Below are positions 36,514-44,823 of a stretch of 64,000 bases of DNA, piece by piece. Within the stretch, counting starts at the first letter, position 1. Every line of letters begins with the position of its first letter. Under the pieces are notes generated by a model. The model was not told the DNA's origin and did not search any database. It saw nothing but the letters and a program-made list of their open reading frames with translations. The translations under genes were made by a program, and so were the position numbers. Source of the stretch: an uncultured Candidatus Actinomarina sp. (GTDB taxonomy: Bacteria > Actinomycetota > Acidimicrobiia > Actinomarinales > Actinomarinaceae); NCBI GenBank assembly GCA_902619825.1, contig CACNFT010000004.1, forward strand, positions 1-64,000, in the 5' to 3' direction.

Positions 36514-36597
36514 GCGCGGGTGGCGGAACTGGTAGACGCGCAGGATTAAGGATCCTGTGGGGTAAAACCCGTGGAGGTTCGAGTCCTCTTCCGCGCA
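36514..36597 (+). tRNA. tRNA-Leu (anticodon AAG)
   Basis: The 84-base sequence folds as a class II tRNA: acceptor GCGCGGG with TCCGCGC (one G-T pair), D arm with GGCGGAACTGGTAGACG, anticodon stem CAGGA/TCCTG around the seven-base loop TTAAGGA, a long variable arm GTGGGGTAAAACCCGT and T arm GAGG-TTCGAGT-CCTC. Reading positions 34-36 gives AAG, a Leu anticodon for CTT with adenosine at the wobble position, which is unusual in bacteria. A73 is the discriminator; CCA is not encoded. It lies five bases after secG. Confidence 0.93.
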
Positions 36598-36604
36598 CAT
36601 ATTT

Positions 36605-37261
36605 ATGAATAAGTCTCAAGTTATTGGAATAATAAACGACCCTGAAGTTACTTTAGGACATCTTGAAAAAAGAAACATAATTTTATTAAATGCTTGGGAG
36701 GTTAATTGGAGCGATCTCACACCAGAGTATAGTTATATCCTCTTAGGTGGTCATATGGGAGCTTACGATACTTCTGATTATCCCTATTTGGAAGAAGAAA
36801 AGAAGTGGATTTCAAAAGTTGTAAATGATAACTATAAAGTTTTAGGTATTTGTTTGGGAGCTCAACTAATTGCAGACGCACTTGATGGAAAAGCATATCT
36901 TTCAGACAATATTGAATTTGGATTTAAAAAATTAGAGTTCTTGGATACAAACTTTATTTTTGAAGATTACAAAAATATTGAAGTCTTTACATGGCATAGA
37001 GATACATTCAAACTACCTTCAAATGCAAAATTAATTGCTAAAACATCATTCCCTCAAATATATTCAATAAAGAAAACTTTCGGAATTCAATTTCATCCTG
37101 AGATAAACGAAAATTTATTTGAAAAATGGTACATAGGTGAAAAAACTGAAAAAGAACTTGAAAATTTTGATATTGATAAGGAATTTAAGAGAATCAAAAC
37201 AAACGAGTCCGAAATTTCAATTTCTGTGAATTCTTTGTTTGATAAATGGATAGCTAGTTAA
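36605..37261 (+). CDS. Class I glutamine amidotransferase (GMP synthase glutaminase-like)
   Basis: This stand-alone glutaminase domain resembles the GATase half of GMP synthase. The 218 residues contain YILLGGHMGAYD, the nucleophile elbow LGICLGAQLIADAL with the Cys, WHRDTFKLP and the catalytic His-Glu in IQFHPEIN. Such proteins may hydrolyse gamma-glutamyl compounds or act in purine or polyamine metabolism; the substrate cannot be told. It starts seven bases after the tRNA and may be co-transcribed with it. Its last 8 bases overlap the LON-domain gene on the other strand. Confidence 0.85.
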   Translation: MNKSQVIGIINDPEVTLGHLEKRNIILLNAWEVNWSDLTPEYSYILLGGHMGAYDTSDYPYLEEEKKWISKVVNDNYKVLGICLGAQLIADALDGKAYLSDNIEFGFKKLEFLDTNFIFEDYKNIEVFTWHRDTFKLPSNAKLIAKTSFPQIYSIKKTFGIQFHPEINENLFEKWYIGEKTEKELENFDIDKEFKRIKTNESEISISVNSLFDKWIAS

Positions 37262-37835
37262 ATGACTTTTTTAATATAAGTTGTACATAGTTATTTAATT
37301 CTTCAAATCGATCGTCTATTGAATTATGTGAAAGAAGTTTATTTCTCATCTCTATTGACATTGGTACTTTTGTACATAAATTCCAAAGACTAATAATTCT
37401 ACTCTCAGTGTCTATTTCAAAATCAGGTAATTGCATATCTAAACCTTGTTCAATCAACATACTTATTACTTTTTTTATGTCTGATTGTAGTTGTAATAAT
37501 TCTTCTTCAGATGGGGGTAGACCAACATCTATGATTTCATCAACAAAACAAGTTGGATATTCTTTTTGATGGTCTATATCAGATACTTTATAAATATTTA
37601 TACATTGAACTACTACAAGCTGTTCAGCATTTGAAATGTCTTGATGTTCAACAATTTCAACTTCAGACACTATCTGTCCGATGGATTCTAAATTACCACC
37701 AACACAAAAAGTTGTCTGATTTTTTATTGAATCAGCTATCAATAGCAAATATCTAGGTTCAAAAACTCTTAATGCTGATATTTCGGTAGGAAAATAATTA
37801 ATACCAGCTCCAAAAAATGGGAATTCAACTATCAT
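37254..37835 (-). CDS. LON substrate-binding domain protein
   Basis: This is a 193-residue stand-alone LON N-terminal (PUA-like) domain protein, without the AAA or protease domains of Lon. The start FPFFGAGINYFPTEISALRVFEPRYLLLIADS (quoted here as YFPTEISALRVFEPRY) matches the family core LxPL...P...LRIFEPRY. A helical C-terminal half follows. Such proteins are common in actinobacteria and presumably bind peptides, but their role is unknown. It diverges from guaC across 37 bases; TATCCT about 14 bases before its ATG is a possible -10. Confidence 0.82.
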   Translation of the reverse strand: MIVEFPFFGAGINYFPTEISALRVFEPRYLLLIADSIKNQTTFCVGGNLESIGQIVSEVEIVEHQDISNAEQLVVVQCINIYKVSDIDHQKEYPTCFVDEIIDVGLPPSEEELLQLQSDIKKVISMLIEQGLDMQLPDFEIDTESRIISLWNLCTKVPMSIEMRNKLLSHNSIDDRFEELNNYVQLILKKSFN

Positions 37836-37872
37836 AATTTCTGGTATTTAGGATAAGGGATATTTAAATATA

Positions 37873-38919
37873 ATGAGAATTGAAGATGAGATTAAATTAA
37901 CTTTTGATGATGTACTGATTAGGCCAAAAAGAAGTACATTAGTTTCAAGATCAGAAGTTATTTTAGAGAGAGATTTTAAATTTAAACATACTGATGAGAC
38001 TTGGACTGGTGTACCAATTTTTTCTGCAAATATGGATACAACTGGTACATTCGAAACAGCAGTAACTTTACAGAAACATAAAATGTTAACAGCTATCCAC
38101 AAATTCTATTCTTTGGAAGAGTGGGAAAATAATATCGAAAAATTAGACCCAGAATTTATTTCTGTAACAGTCGGTCAATCAGATGATGATTTAAATTTAG
38201 GAAAAAAAATATTTGAGTTAAACAATGACATAAAATATTTATGTATTGATGTTGCAAACGGATATAGAGAAGATTTTATTGATTCAGTGAAAAATTATAG
38301 AGAAACATTTCCTAACAAAATCATTATTGCAGGTAATGTTGCAACTCGAGAGATGACAGAGGCTTTAATTCTTGCTGGTGCAGATATTGTAAAAATTGGA
38401 ATAGGTCCAGGTTCTGTATGTACCACTAGAAGTGTTGCCGGTGTAGGTTACCCTCAACTATCTTCAATTTCAGAATGTTCTGATGCTGCTCATGGTTTAG
38501 GAGGTCATGTAATGGCTGATGGAGGTTGTAAATATCCAGGGGATATTTCAAAAGCTTTTGGTGCAGGAGCTGACTATGTAATGTTAGGCGGTATGTTTGC
38601 CGGACATAAAGAATCCGGGGGAGAGCTGGTCACAGATGATGATGGGACTCAATATAAAGATTTTTACGGAATGTCCTCGACAAAAGCTCAACAAACTTAT
38701 TATGGTGATCTAGCTGAACACAGAGCTGCTGAGGGTAAGAAAGTAAGGCTTAAATATAAAGGAGACTTAGATAACACTGTTCAAAAAATATTAGGCGGAA
38801 TGCGTTCAGCCTGTTCTTACGTTGGTGCGAAAAAACTCAAAGACCTACCAAAAAGCACTACATTTATAAGGGTTACACAAACTACGAATGAAATTTACAC
38901 AGGAAGCGAAAACAATTGA
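37873..38919 (+). CDS. guaC: GMP reductase (GuaC)
   Basis: GuaC reductively deaminates GMP to IMP with NADPH, feeding guanine back to the purine pool. The 348-residue protein aligns from the first residue with enterobacterial GuaC ([30 protein letters not shown]). The catalytic Cys is in [11 protein letters not shown], followed by [29 protein letters not shown] and RSACSYVGA. There are no CBS domains, unlike IMP dehydrogenase. Such a close GuaC-I type is not a usual actinobacterial gene and may have been acquired. TATTTA six bases before the ATG is one base off the leaderless -10 pattern. It overlaps the glutaredoxin gene (TTGA). Confidence 0.93.
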   Translation: MRIEDEIKLTFDDVLIRPKRSTLVSRSEVILERDFKFKHTDETWTGVPIFSANMDTTGTFETAVTLQKHKMLTAIHKFYSLEEWENNIEKLDPEFISVTVGQSDDDLNLGKKIFELNNDIKYLCIDVANGYREDFIDSVKNYRETFPNKIIIAGNVATREMTEALILAGADIVKIGIGPGSVCTTRSVAGVGYPQLSSISECSDAAHGLGGHVMADGGCKYPGDISKAFGAGADYVMLGGMFAGHKESGGELVTDDDGTQYKDFYGMSSTKAQQTYYGDLAEHRAAEGKKVRLKYKGDLDNTVQKILGGMRSACSYVGAKKLKDLPKSTTFIRVTQTTNEIYTGSENN

Positions 38920-39152
38920 ATATAAGAGTTTATTCAAAAGATAATTGTGTATGGTGCGATAGAGCAAAAAATCTTCTTGCTTCTGTTGATTTATCCTATG
39001 AGGAAATTGATTTATCTGATGATAATGAAAGACAAGCATTTTATAAAAAAGTAGGGGAAGGTATAAGTACAGTCCCTCAAATATATATTAATGATCAAAG
39101 GATTGGTGGTTTTCCACAACTTGTAACATGGTTCGAGGATAATGGCTTCTAA
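38916..39152 (+). CDS. grx: Glutaredoxin
   Basis: This is a 78-residue dithiol glutaredoxin. The active site is CVWC in VYSKDNCVWCDRAK, and the glutathione-binding features TVPQIYI (cis-Pro) and GGFPQL follow. It starts at a TTG within the guaC stop (TTGA) and overlaps the cation transporter by 11 bases, so guaC, grx and the transporter form one translationally coupled unit. It would reduce disulfides of cytosolic enzymes; actinobacteria that use mycothiol have related mycoredoxins (active site often CGYC or CSWC), so the reductant is uncertain. Confidence 0.9.
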   Translation: MNIRVYSKDNCVWCDRAKNLLASVDLSYEEIDLSDDNERQAFYKKVGEGISTVPQIYINDQRIGGFPQLVTWFEDNGF

Positions 39153-40047
39153 CGGATCTTCGAAGACTGTTTTTTTAGCATTTTCAGTTAATTTTTTCAT
39201 AGCTGGTGTAAAGACTGTAATTGCTGTTATAACGTCATCATCTGCAATGTTTTCTGAAGCTGTACACTCATATGTTGATTCAGGCAATCAATTCATATTA
39301 TGGTTTGGGATAAAACAGTCTAAAAAGCCAAACAAATTAATTTATCCTCTTGGAAGAGGGAAAGAAGAATATTTTTGGACATTAGTAGTCGCAGTCTTAA
39401 TTTTTACTATCGGTGGACTAGTTTCTTTAGAGCATGGTATTGAAGCTTTATCTCATCCAAAAGAATTAAAGAACTTATTTATATCCATTGTTGTATTGTC
39501 AATGTCAATAGTTTTAGAGCTCTATGTTCTTTATAAAGCAGTAAGAGAACTTAGGAGCAAATCTAAAACAGATACAACTTCTGTCTTTAAATTACTTAAA
39601 GAATCAACAGATGGACCTTTGATAGCAATCGTTGTTGAGGACTTTGCAGCTACGCTTGGATTGGGAATAGCATTAATTGGCTCGATTCTTGCAAATGTAA
39701 CATCTAACCCTGTATATGATGCTGCAAGCTCTATCTTAATAGGAATACTTTTAATGGTTTCTGGATTGTTTCTAGGATATGAAATGAAGCATTTAATTAC
39801 TGGAGAAACAGTTAATACTAAAACTAAAGATAAGATTTACAATACTATCGAACAAAATGACATGATAAAGAATATAGAGTCTTTAAAAATTATTTCTATA
39901 GGCGCAAATAAATATTTGATACTTTGTACTTTAGATTATTTGGATACAGCACAAGATAGCGATGTTGTAAATGTGAATTCAGAACTCAAAAATAAAATTT
40001 TTGAAGATTTTGAAGAAATTACAGAAATTTACTTTAATCCTGCTTGA
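39142..40047 (+). CDS. Cation diffusion facilitator (CDF) transporter
   Basis: CDF proteins export Zn, Fe, Mn or Co in exchange for protons. The 301-residue protein has about six hydrophobic helices; helix 2 contains SEAVHSYVDSGNQFI, where His and Asp form the metal site, followed by the conserved PNKLIYPLGRGKEEYFW. A second acidic site in helix 5 is VVEDFAATLGLGIALIG. A cytoplasmic C-terminal domain of about 80 residues ends the protein. Helix-2 sequence is of the SEAxHSxVDtGNQ subgroup; the metal cannot be assigned safely. It overlaps grx and leads, after 14 bases, to msrB. Confidence 0.88.
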   Translation: MASNGSSKTVFLAFSVNFFIAGVKTVIAVITSSSAMFSEAVHSYVDSGNQFILWFGIKQSKKPNKLIYPLGRGKEEYFWTLVVAVLIFTIGGLVSLEHGIEALSHPKELKNLFISIVVLSMSIVLELYVLYKAVRELRSKSKTDTTSVFKLLKESTDGPLIAIVVEDFAATLGLGIALIGSILANVTSNPVYDAASSILIGILLMVSGLFLGYEMKHLITGETVNTKTKDKIYNTIEQNDMIKNIESLKIISIGANKYLILCTLDYLDTAQDSDVVNVNSELKNKIFEDFEEITEIYFNPA

Positions 40048-40049
40048 TT

Positions 40050-40055
40050 TAAAAT
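40050..40055 (+). promoter_or_regulatory. -10 hexamer placed for leaderless msrB
   Basis: TAAAAT ends six bases before the msrB ATG at 40062, spanning the end of the transporter gene and the 14-base gap. Confidence 0.45.
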
Positions 40056-40061
40056 TACCAT

Positions 40062-40433
40062 ATGGAATTAAATAAAAATCATTTAAGCCAGGAACAATTT
40101 GAAGTTACCCAAAACTGCGGTACAGAGCCACCTTTCTCGGGCGAACTTCTTTATGAAAAGAGAGAAGGTATTTATAGTTGTGTAGTTTGTGACTTTTCAC
40201 TTTTTGAATCAGATACAAAATTTGAATCTGGAACCGGGTGGCCTAGTTTTTATGACGCACTTGATGATACGATTACAACTAAAGAAGATCTTTCTTATGG
40301 TATGAAAAGAGTTGAAATAAGTTGTCGTAATTGTAATGCTCACCTTGGTCATGTTTTTCCGGATGGACCCCGGCCTACCGGACTCAGATATTGTGTAAAC
40401 TCCTTAAGCTTAAGCTTTAATGAAAATGAATAA
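40062..40433 (+). CDS. msrB: Peptide-methionine (R)-S-oxide reductase MsrB
   Basis: MsrB reduces the R epimer of methionine sulfoxide in proteins. The 123-residue protein shows the zinc ligands CVVC and CRNC, the substrate pocket [28 protein letters not shown] with the catalytic Cys in RYCVNS. No resolving Cys is obvious beyond the zinc ligands, so thioredoxin- or glutaredoxin-dependent recycling may differ. It lies in a redox-flavoured stretch with grx upstream and a DCC-family protein downstream, which it overlaps by 14 bases. Confidence 0.95.
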   Translation: MELNKNHLSQEQFEVTQNCGTEPPFSGELLYEKREGIYSCVVCDFSLFESDTKFESGTGWPSFYDALDDTITTKEDLSYGMKRVEISCRNCNAHLGHVFPDGPRPTGLRYCVNSLSLSFNENE

Positions 40434-40737
40434 AGCTTATATAGATCAAGAATGTGTAATGTGTCAAACTTATGGAAATTTTCTTCAAAAAAGATCCTCA
40501 CAAATATCAATAAAAAATCAATTAGAACTTTCCAAAGAAGATATTGAAAGAGACGAAATAGTTTATGAGAGAGAAAATCTTAGATATTATGGTGCAGAGG
40601 CTTTCATACAATCTACATATGATCTAGGTGGCTTTTACAAAGTAATTTTTGCTTTAAAGATATTCCCAAAAATTTTTAGAGATATCATTTACAAATTTAT
40701 ATCTAAAAATCGACACAGAATATTTAAATCAAATTGA
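40420..40737 (+). CDS. DCC/DUF393-family putative thiol oxidoreductase
   Basis: DUF393 proteins carry an N-terminal DxxCxxC and are thought to be thioredoxin-fold thiol-disulfide proteins. Here the motif is [19 protein letters not shown], with CxxC at about residues 12-15. The C-terminal block [20 protein letters not shown], followed by [21 protein letters not shown], fits the family pattern of a GAEAF helix and a YxxxxxNR end. At 105 residues it is a little short. The start could be Met1 or Met3. It overlaps msrB and the next small gene, so the cluster is probably co-translated. Confidence 0.78.
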   Translation: MKMNKAYIDQECVMCQTYGNFLQKRSSQISIKNQLELSKEDIERDEIVYERENLRYYGAEAFIQSTYDLGGFYKVIFALKIFPKIFRDIIYKFISKNRHRIFKSN

Positions 40738-40949
40738 TATTCCAAAAATTTTTAAAGAATCCTATATTTAAATCATTTTTTATATTTTCAATTTTTAGAG
40801 CAATCTATGGTTTATTTATTGTCATATTTGCATACTATTTTTCAAGAGAGCTTTCTTTAAATGCATATGAAACAGGTATGATCTTTATATTCTCAATATT
40901 TTTATCACGAATAGGTTACAAGGCGTTTAAGAATAAACTTAATCTCTAA
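40734..40949 (+). CDS. Small membrane protein (71 aa)
   Basis: I recognise no family. From a TTG overlapping the DCC stop (TTGA), the 71 residues have two hydrophobic helices (about 12-36 and 44-57) with an Arg between and a basic tail GYKAFKNKLNL. The tight coupling to the DCC gene supports a real gene and suggests a partner for that redox protein. Its last 11 bases overlap the end of yajQ on the other strand. Confidence 0.5.
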   Translation: MIFQKFLKNPIFKSFFIFSIFRAIYGLFIVIFAYYFSRELSLNAYETGMIFIFSIFLSRIGYKAFKNKLNL

Positions 40950-41421
40950 AATTTCCGTAATTTAAGTATATGTTGTAATCATTTGACTTTATGAATGAAA
41001 TAACTTCTTGCAATTCGTCTCTTTTTTTCCCAGAAACTCTAATTGACCCATCTTGAATGCTACTTTGAATTTTTTTAAAGTTGCCTTTTAAATCTTTAAC
41101 TATTTCTTTTGCTATATCTTTGTTAATACCAGATTTTAAAGTATAAATTCTTTTTGATTCAGATGGTGTTTTTTCATCTTGAAAGTCAGACAAAAATTTA
41201 ATTGAAATATTCCTTTTAGCAAATTTTTCTTTCAGAACTTGATCTGCTGCATTTAATCTTTCATCTGTACTGCTTTTTATTGTTATGATATTTTCAGATA
41301 ACAAGGCAGAAGTATTCGTATCTCTAAAATCATATCTGTTTACTAATTCTCTATTCATTTGATCAACTGCGTTTGTTACTTCTTGTTTATCAAATGTTGA
41401 GGTTATATCAAATGTTGGCAT
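40939..41421 (-). CDS. yajQ: YajQ-family nucleotide-binding protein
   Basis: YajQ proteins are small two-domain proteins that bind nucleotides; some bind cyclic-di-GMP and act with transcription factors. The 160-residue protein matches the whole family, starting MPTFDITSTFDKQEVTNAVDQ (first part) with the typical NRYDFRDT, and ending DYNIYLNYGNFRD. It is co-directional with trmL 14 bases upstream but has its own leaderless-type -10. The 3' end overlaps the gene at 40734. Confidence 0.93.
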   Translation of the reverse strand: MPTFDITSTFDKQEVTNAVDQMNRELVNRYDFRDTNTSALLSENIITIKSSTDERLNAADQVLKEKFAKRNISIKFLSDFQDEKTPSESKRIYTLKSGINKDIAKEIVKDLKGNFKKIQSSIQDGSIRVSGKKRDELQEVISFIKSNDYNIYLNYGNFRD

Positions 41422-41427
41422 AAGGTA

Positions 41428-41433
41428 ATTTTA
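41428..41433 (-). promoter_or_regulatory. -10 hexamer placed for leaderless yajQ
   Basis: On the minus strand TAAAAT ends six bases (TACCTT) before the yajQ ATG at 41421. Confidence 0.45.
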
Positions 41434-41435
41434 CG

Positions 41436-41882
41436 TTAATTTTTATAATTTTGTCTGAGAAACTCATAGCTTACTATTGAAACAGCATTTGCGAGATTAA
41501 TACTTCTAGAGTTTTCATTCATTGGAATTGATAGTGTCTCATATTGTAATGCAAGAATATCATCAGGCAGACCAACTGACTCTGGTCCAAAAATCATATA
41601 ATCGTATTCATTTAAATTAGCATCCCAAATGTTTTGACTACCTTTTACTGATAAAAAACATATTTTTTTATCTTTATTTTCACTATAAAAGTTATTCCAA
41701 TTCTCAAAAACACTGACCGAGGCTAGATCGTGATAATCCAACCCAGCTCGTCTGATTTTGTTTTCTTGAAAACTAAAACCAAATGGCTTTATGAGATTCA
41801 AGGCTAAACCTGTATTTGCTGAAAGTCTTATACATGCACCTACATTTCCAGCAATTTCAGGTTTATATAAAACAATTTCCAC
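41436..41882 (-). CDS. trmL: TrmL, tRNA (cytidine/uridine-34-2'-O)-methyltransferase
   Basis: TrmL methylates the wobble ribose of tRNA-Leu species using AdoMet. The 148-residue protein is a minimal SPOUT (trefoil-knot) methyltransferase: EIAGNVGACIRLSANTG, RRAGLDYHDLA, FGPESVGLPDDIL and SIPMNENSRSINLANAVSIV cover the family motifs. It starts at GTG 41882, which has a perfect TATAAT six bases upstream. Its known substrates are tRNA-Leu(CAA) and tRNA-Leu(TAA); a tRNA-Leu(CAA) gene is in this window. Confidence 0.92.
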   Translation of the reverse strand: MEIVLYKPEIAGNVGACIRLSANTGLALNLIKPFGFSFQENKIRRAGLDYHDLASVSVFENWNNFYSENKDKKICFLSVKGSQNIWDANLNEYDYMIFGPESVGLPDDILALQYETLSIPMNENSRSINLANAVSIVSYEFLRQNYKN

Positions 41883-41888
41883 ATAAAT

Positions 41889-41894
41889 ATTATA
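41889..41894 (-). promoter_or_regulatory. -10 hexamer placed for leaderless trmL
   Basis: On the minus strand TATAAT (perfect consensus) ends six bases before the GTG start at 41882. The opposing acyltransferase gene has TAAAAT at 41921-41926, seven bases before its GTG, so both promoters share a 51-base gap. Confidence 0.52.
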
Positions 41895-41933
41895 TTCCTA
41901 TTCAACGTTCATAAGAACGGTAAAATATTTAAT

Positions 41934-43316
41934 GTGATCAAAATAATTAAATTATTTTTGCCAGGTTTTAAGAGTTTTAAAACTATCAAAAAAGAAATAG
42001 AAAATACTTCTATGTCTAGAGAGCGATTCATAGATTTTCTAAAAGTTGTAGGTCTTTTGATGGTTATTTTTAATACAACTTATCTTATAAGGTTTAATGA
42101 TTCCTTTGGAGAATACCAAATATATAATCTTTCATTTGATGATTCATTAAAGACCTCATATACATGGTTCACAGTTGGAATGGCATTGTTTTTCTTTTCT
42201 GTAGGTTTTACAAATAAAATTGCATGGTATTCGAATGTTGGACGTGATGGTAGTCAATGGAAATTTTTAACTGACAGAGTAAACGCGCTTTTAGGACCTG
42301 TAATAGTATGGATTTTTGTTATCACCATATCGCTCAATATATATACAAGAACAACAAATGTACCCCTGTATTTTACAAGCCAAGATGATGGTGTTGTTCC
42401 ATTAACTGAGTTTATAATGTGGCCATTATGGTTAGTGTCTATATATCTAGTAGTCGTAATTTTTAGCCCCTTTACATTATTTCTTCATAAAACAAATCCG
42501 TATTTTACATTAGCTGCTTTTGTCCTCTCAACAGTAGCCATTGATACTTTTGAGTTTCCACTTGCTTTTAGTTACCTTAGACTAATAAATTACCTTTTGT
42601 TTTGGTTGGCAATTCATCAACTAGGATACTTTTTCGCAGATGGAAAAATATTCTCATTTAAAATTTCATTTTTTATTTCATTATCTTTGTTAAGTTTTGG
42701 ATATTTGTTTTATAAAAGTAACTCTTCTGATGAATTTCTGTCGTTATCAAGTTATAGATTAATCCTTACTTCTAATGAAGATCCCCCAACACTTTATTAC
42801 TTAATAGCCTCATTGGGTTTATCTTCTTTATTTTTAACTTTAAGAAAACCAATTGAGGAAGCATTAAAGAACAAAGTTATATGGAATATATTTTCATATA
42901 TTCATGCAAATATTTTTACTTTATTTCTTTGGCATATTTTTATTTTATTCTTTATGTATATATTCAACATTGAAACATTTTTGTACGTATTTGTACTTTT
43001 ATTATTTGCAATTTTGTTTGGAGACTACGAACGTTCAGTCTTTAAACTATCATCAAATATCATTAGTAGAGTAAACCCGCTGCAACCATGGCCAACACCA
43101 ATCAAAGCTAAGTTGTCGTTCAGTAATTTTTCTTTGGCATGGATATCATCACTATTGGTTTTAATTGGAATATTTCAAATAACTCTTGGTGGTATAGGGT
43201 TGTCTGGTTTCTTCACATTAAGAGAGCTATATTTTATTTCGAGTAATACATTTGAGGCTTTAATTAAATTAGGAACAGGATTGTTGCTATTAAAACCTTA
43301 CAATACGAAGAGTTGA
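41934..43316 (+). CDS. Acyltransferase-3-like multi-pass membrane protein
   Basis: The 460-residue protein has about ten to eleven hydrophobic helices after a basic N-terminal stretch and the sequence SRERFIDFLKVVGLLMVI, which resembles the R-x-x-x-xD start of OafA/acyltransferase-3 membrane enzymes that acylate surface sugars. The family's helix-1 active His is not obvious, and NTTYLIRF follows instead, so catalysis is uncertain. ALFFFSVGFTNK and a WHIFILFF near the end also fit the family. Substrates would be cell-envelope glycans. It starts at GTG 41934 with TAAAAT seven bases upstream. Confidence 0.68.
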   Translation: MIKIIKLFLPGFKSFKTIKKEIENTSMSRERFIDFLKVVGLLMVIFNTTYLIRFNDSFGEYQIYNLSFDDSLKTSYTWFTVGMALFFFSVGFTNKIAWYSNVGRDGSQWKFLTDRVNALLGPVIVWIFVITISLNIYTRTTNVPLYFTSQDDGVVPLTEFIMWPLWLVSIYLVVVIFSPFTLFLHKTNPYFTLAAFVLSTVAIDTFEFPLAFSYLRLINYLLFWLAIHQLGYFFADGKIFSFKISFFISLSLLSFGYLFYKSNSSDEFLSLSSYRLILTSNEDPPTLYYLIASLGLSSLFLTLRKPIEEALKNKVIWNIFSYIHANIFTLFLWHIFILFFMYIFNIETFLYVFVLLLFAILFGDYERSVFKLSSNIISRVNPLQPWPTPIKAKLSFSNFSLAWISSLLVLIGIFQITLGGIGLSGFFTLRELYFISSNTFEALIKLGTGLLLLKPYNTKS

Positions 43317-43494
43317 TTTAAAGTTTAGAATATTACTTATCTCAGCTGCACTTCAAGCTCTTATTCTCATTACAAGAAACCTAATGTTTGATGAGATTTC
43401 AGAGTTTGATCTGTATTTTTCTAGTGGACTAATAATATTCTTTATGTATATTGCGTTTATAAATCGTAACTATAAAACGGTTAATTCGGTCTAA
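43315..43494 (+). CDS. Possible small membrane protein without a canonical start
   Basis: Between the acyltransferase and the AI-2E-type permease a frame stays open from 43294 to a TAA at 43492-43494 and reads as a membrane protein: two hydrophobic stretches (ILLISAALQALILI and SGLIIFFMYIAFI) joined by DEISEFDLYF. There is no ATG, GTG or TTG before ATG 43384, which would cut off the first helix; GAAGAG at 43307-43312 is a possible ribosome site for a non-canonical start just after the upstream stop. The 5' limit given is approximate. It may also be the decayed end of a larger gene. Confidence 0.4.
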   Translation, partial: DLKFRILLISAALQALILITRNLMFDEISEFDLYFSSGLIIFFMYIAFINRNYKTVNSV

Positions 43495-43499
43495 ATATC

Positions 43500-44537
43500 G
43501 TGGATAATTTTAAAGGTGAAACACGACAGGCGCTTTTAAATAGAGCTTTCTTGTATATAGTTTTAATAGGGTTTTCATTTTTTATATTTCTTAGAGTAAG
43601 AGCGTTACTTTTCGATTTGTTTGTAGCAGTAGTTTTGTCAGTGCTTGCTGAACCAATAGTTTATAGATTATCAAAAAGGTTTAATAGAAGACTCTCAACG
43701 ATTATTACTGTTGGAACAATTATTTTGGTAATCGGAGGAATAATATTTTCAATTATTCCAATAATGGTTCAAGAATTATATCTTTTGTCCTCAAACATGC
43801 CTGAATATTTTGACAATATCGTGAAATATTTTAACAGTGAGGGATTTTCAATATCCAATCAGTCATTAAATCTCGAGGAAGAATTTAATAATTTATTCAG
43901 AGAATATGGTAGTGCTGTGGGAAACACGGTTGTTTTTGCTGGAAGAGGAATATTAAATGCAATGTTTCATTTTTTTGTTATATTCTTTTTTTCATTTTAT
44001 CTAATTGCAGAAGGGGATGGGTGGAGAACTCGCCTTAAAGATGCTCTTCCAGGAAATATATCTAAAACTATTGATCAAGTCTGGACAATTGGAGTATCAA
44101 AAGCTGGAGCATGGATAGCGGCTAGAGTAATTCTTGGAATACTTGCAAGCATTGCCTTCACAATATCTTTTTTAATTATTGGATTACCCTCACCATTTGC
44201 CTTGGGAATTTCTGCAGGATTATTATCACAACTTGTTCCTGCCGTTGGCACATTTTTAGGAGGTATTGTTCCTGTGCTAGCATCTATATCATTAGGACCA
44301 ACTTATATACTTTATACATTGGTAGTCTTAGTTGCATATCAATTTATTGAGAATTATTTCATTAGTCCAAGAGTTACAAAAGTCACAATGGATATCCATC
44401 CAGCAGTAGCAGTATTTGCTACTATATTTGGTGCATATACTGCAGGAGTAATTGGTGCTGTATTAGCTTTACCAATAGCAGCGACAATTCAAGGAATAAT
44501 AGAAATAATTTTGTTAAATAGAGATAATAGTGAATAG
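43500..44537 (+). CDS. AI-2E/PerM-family permease
   Basis: This family of homotrimer-like membrane proteins includes TqsA-type exporters and Na+/H+ antiporters. The 345-residue protein has about eight hydrophobic helices, with the family's PerM-type features: LFVAVVLSVLAEPIVYRL early, a soluble stretch in the middle (residues about 95-130), then LPSPFALGISAGLLSQLVPAVGTFLGG (GLLSQLVPAVGTFLGG is the core) and ENYFISPRVTKVTMDIHPAVAV. The substrate is unknown. It starts at GTG 43500 and overlaps the next small gene by 8 bases. Confidence 0.9.
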   Translation: MDNFKGETRQALLNRAFLYIVLIGFSFFIFLRVRALLFDLFVAVVLSVLAEPIVYRLSKRFNRRLSTIITVGTIILVIGGIIFSIIPIMVQELYLLSSNMPEYFDNIVKYFNSEGFSISNQSLNLEEEFNNLFREYGSAVGNTVVFAGRGILNAMFHFFVIFFFSFYLIAEGDGWRTRLKDALPGNISKTIDQVWTIGVSKAGAWIAARVILGILASIAFTISFLIIGLPSPFALGISAGLLSQLVPAVGTFLGGIVPVLASISLGPTYILYTLVVLVAYQFIENYFISPRVTKVTMDIHPAVAVFATIFGAYTAGVIGAVLALPIAATIQGIIEIILLNRDNSE

Positions 44538-44823
44538 TTTTTTAAATTTATCAACAAACGCAATCAAAACAGCTGATTCATTAATTAGACATGCTAAAGA
44601 AGAAACATATGATGAAGTTGAAGACTCAATTAAATCTTTAAGAAAAAATTTTAAAGCTGGTAATTATTTTGCTATTGCTACTTTTTTTATTATTTTTGGT
44701 ATTTCAAGCGTTCTTACACAGGTTTTCAATGGAAATTACTTTATTCAAGCTATGGTATATTTCTCAATGTCCTTTCTATGCATATTGGCATTTAGTTTCA
44801 TAATTTGGAGACTCTTAAAATGA
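44530..44823 (+). CDS. Small membrane protein, possibly holin-X/DUF1469-like
   Basis: The 97-residue protein has an N-terminal amphipathic helix with many charges (AIKTADSLIRHAKEETYDEVEDSIKSLRK) of which DSLIRHAKEE is typical of actinobacterial holin-X-like phage-holin-family proteins, followed by two hydrophobic helices (about 46-66 and 72-95). Such proteins are chromosomal and not from phages; their role is unknown. It starts at a GTG inside the permease end and its own stop overlaps the next tiny ORF (ATGA). I am not sure of the family. Confidence 0.55.
   Translation: MNSFLNLSTNAIKTADSLIRHAKEETYDEVEDSIKSLRKNFKAGNYFAIATFFIIFGISSVLTQVFNGNYFIQAMVYFSMSFLCILAFSFIIWRLLK

Noticed and set aside
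36304-36600. Antisense frame over secG and the tRNA-Leu gene
   Set aside because: Its start reads through the tRNA complement and matches the familiar spurious ORF made by antisense tRNA-Leu; secG and the tRNA explain the region.
44530-44823. Prophage remnant (holin-like protein)
   Set aside because: No other phage genes are nearby and holin-X-like proteins are chromosomal in actinobacteria.
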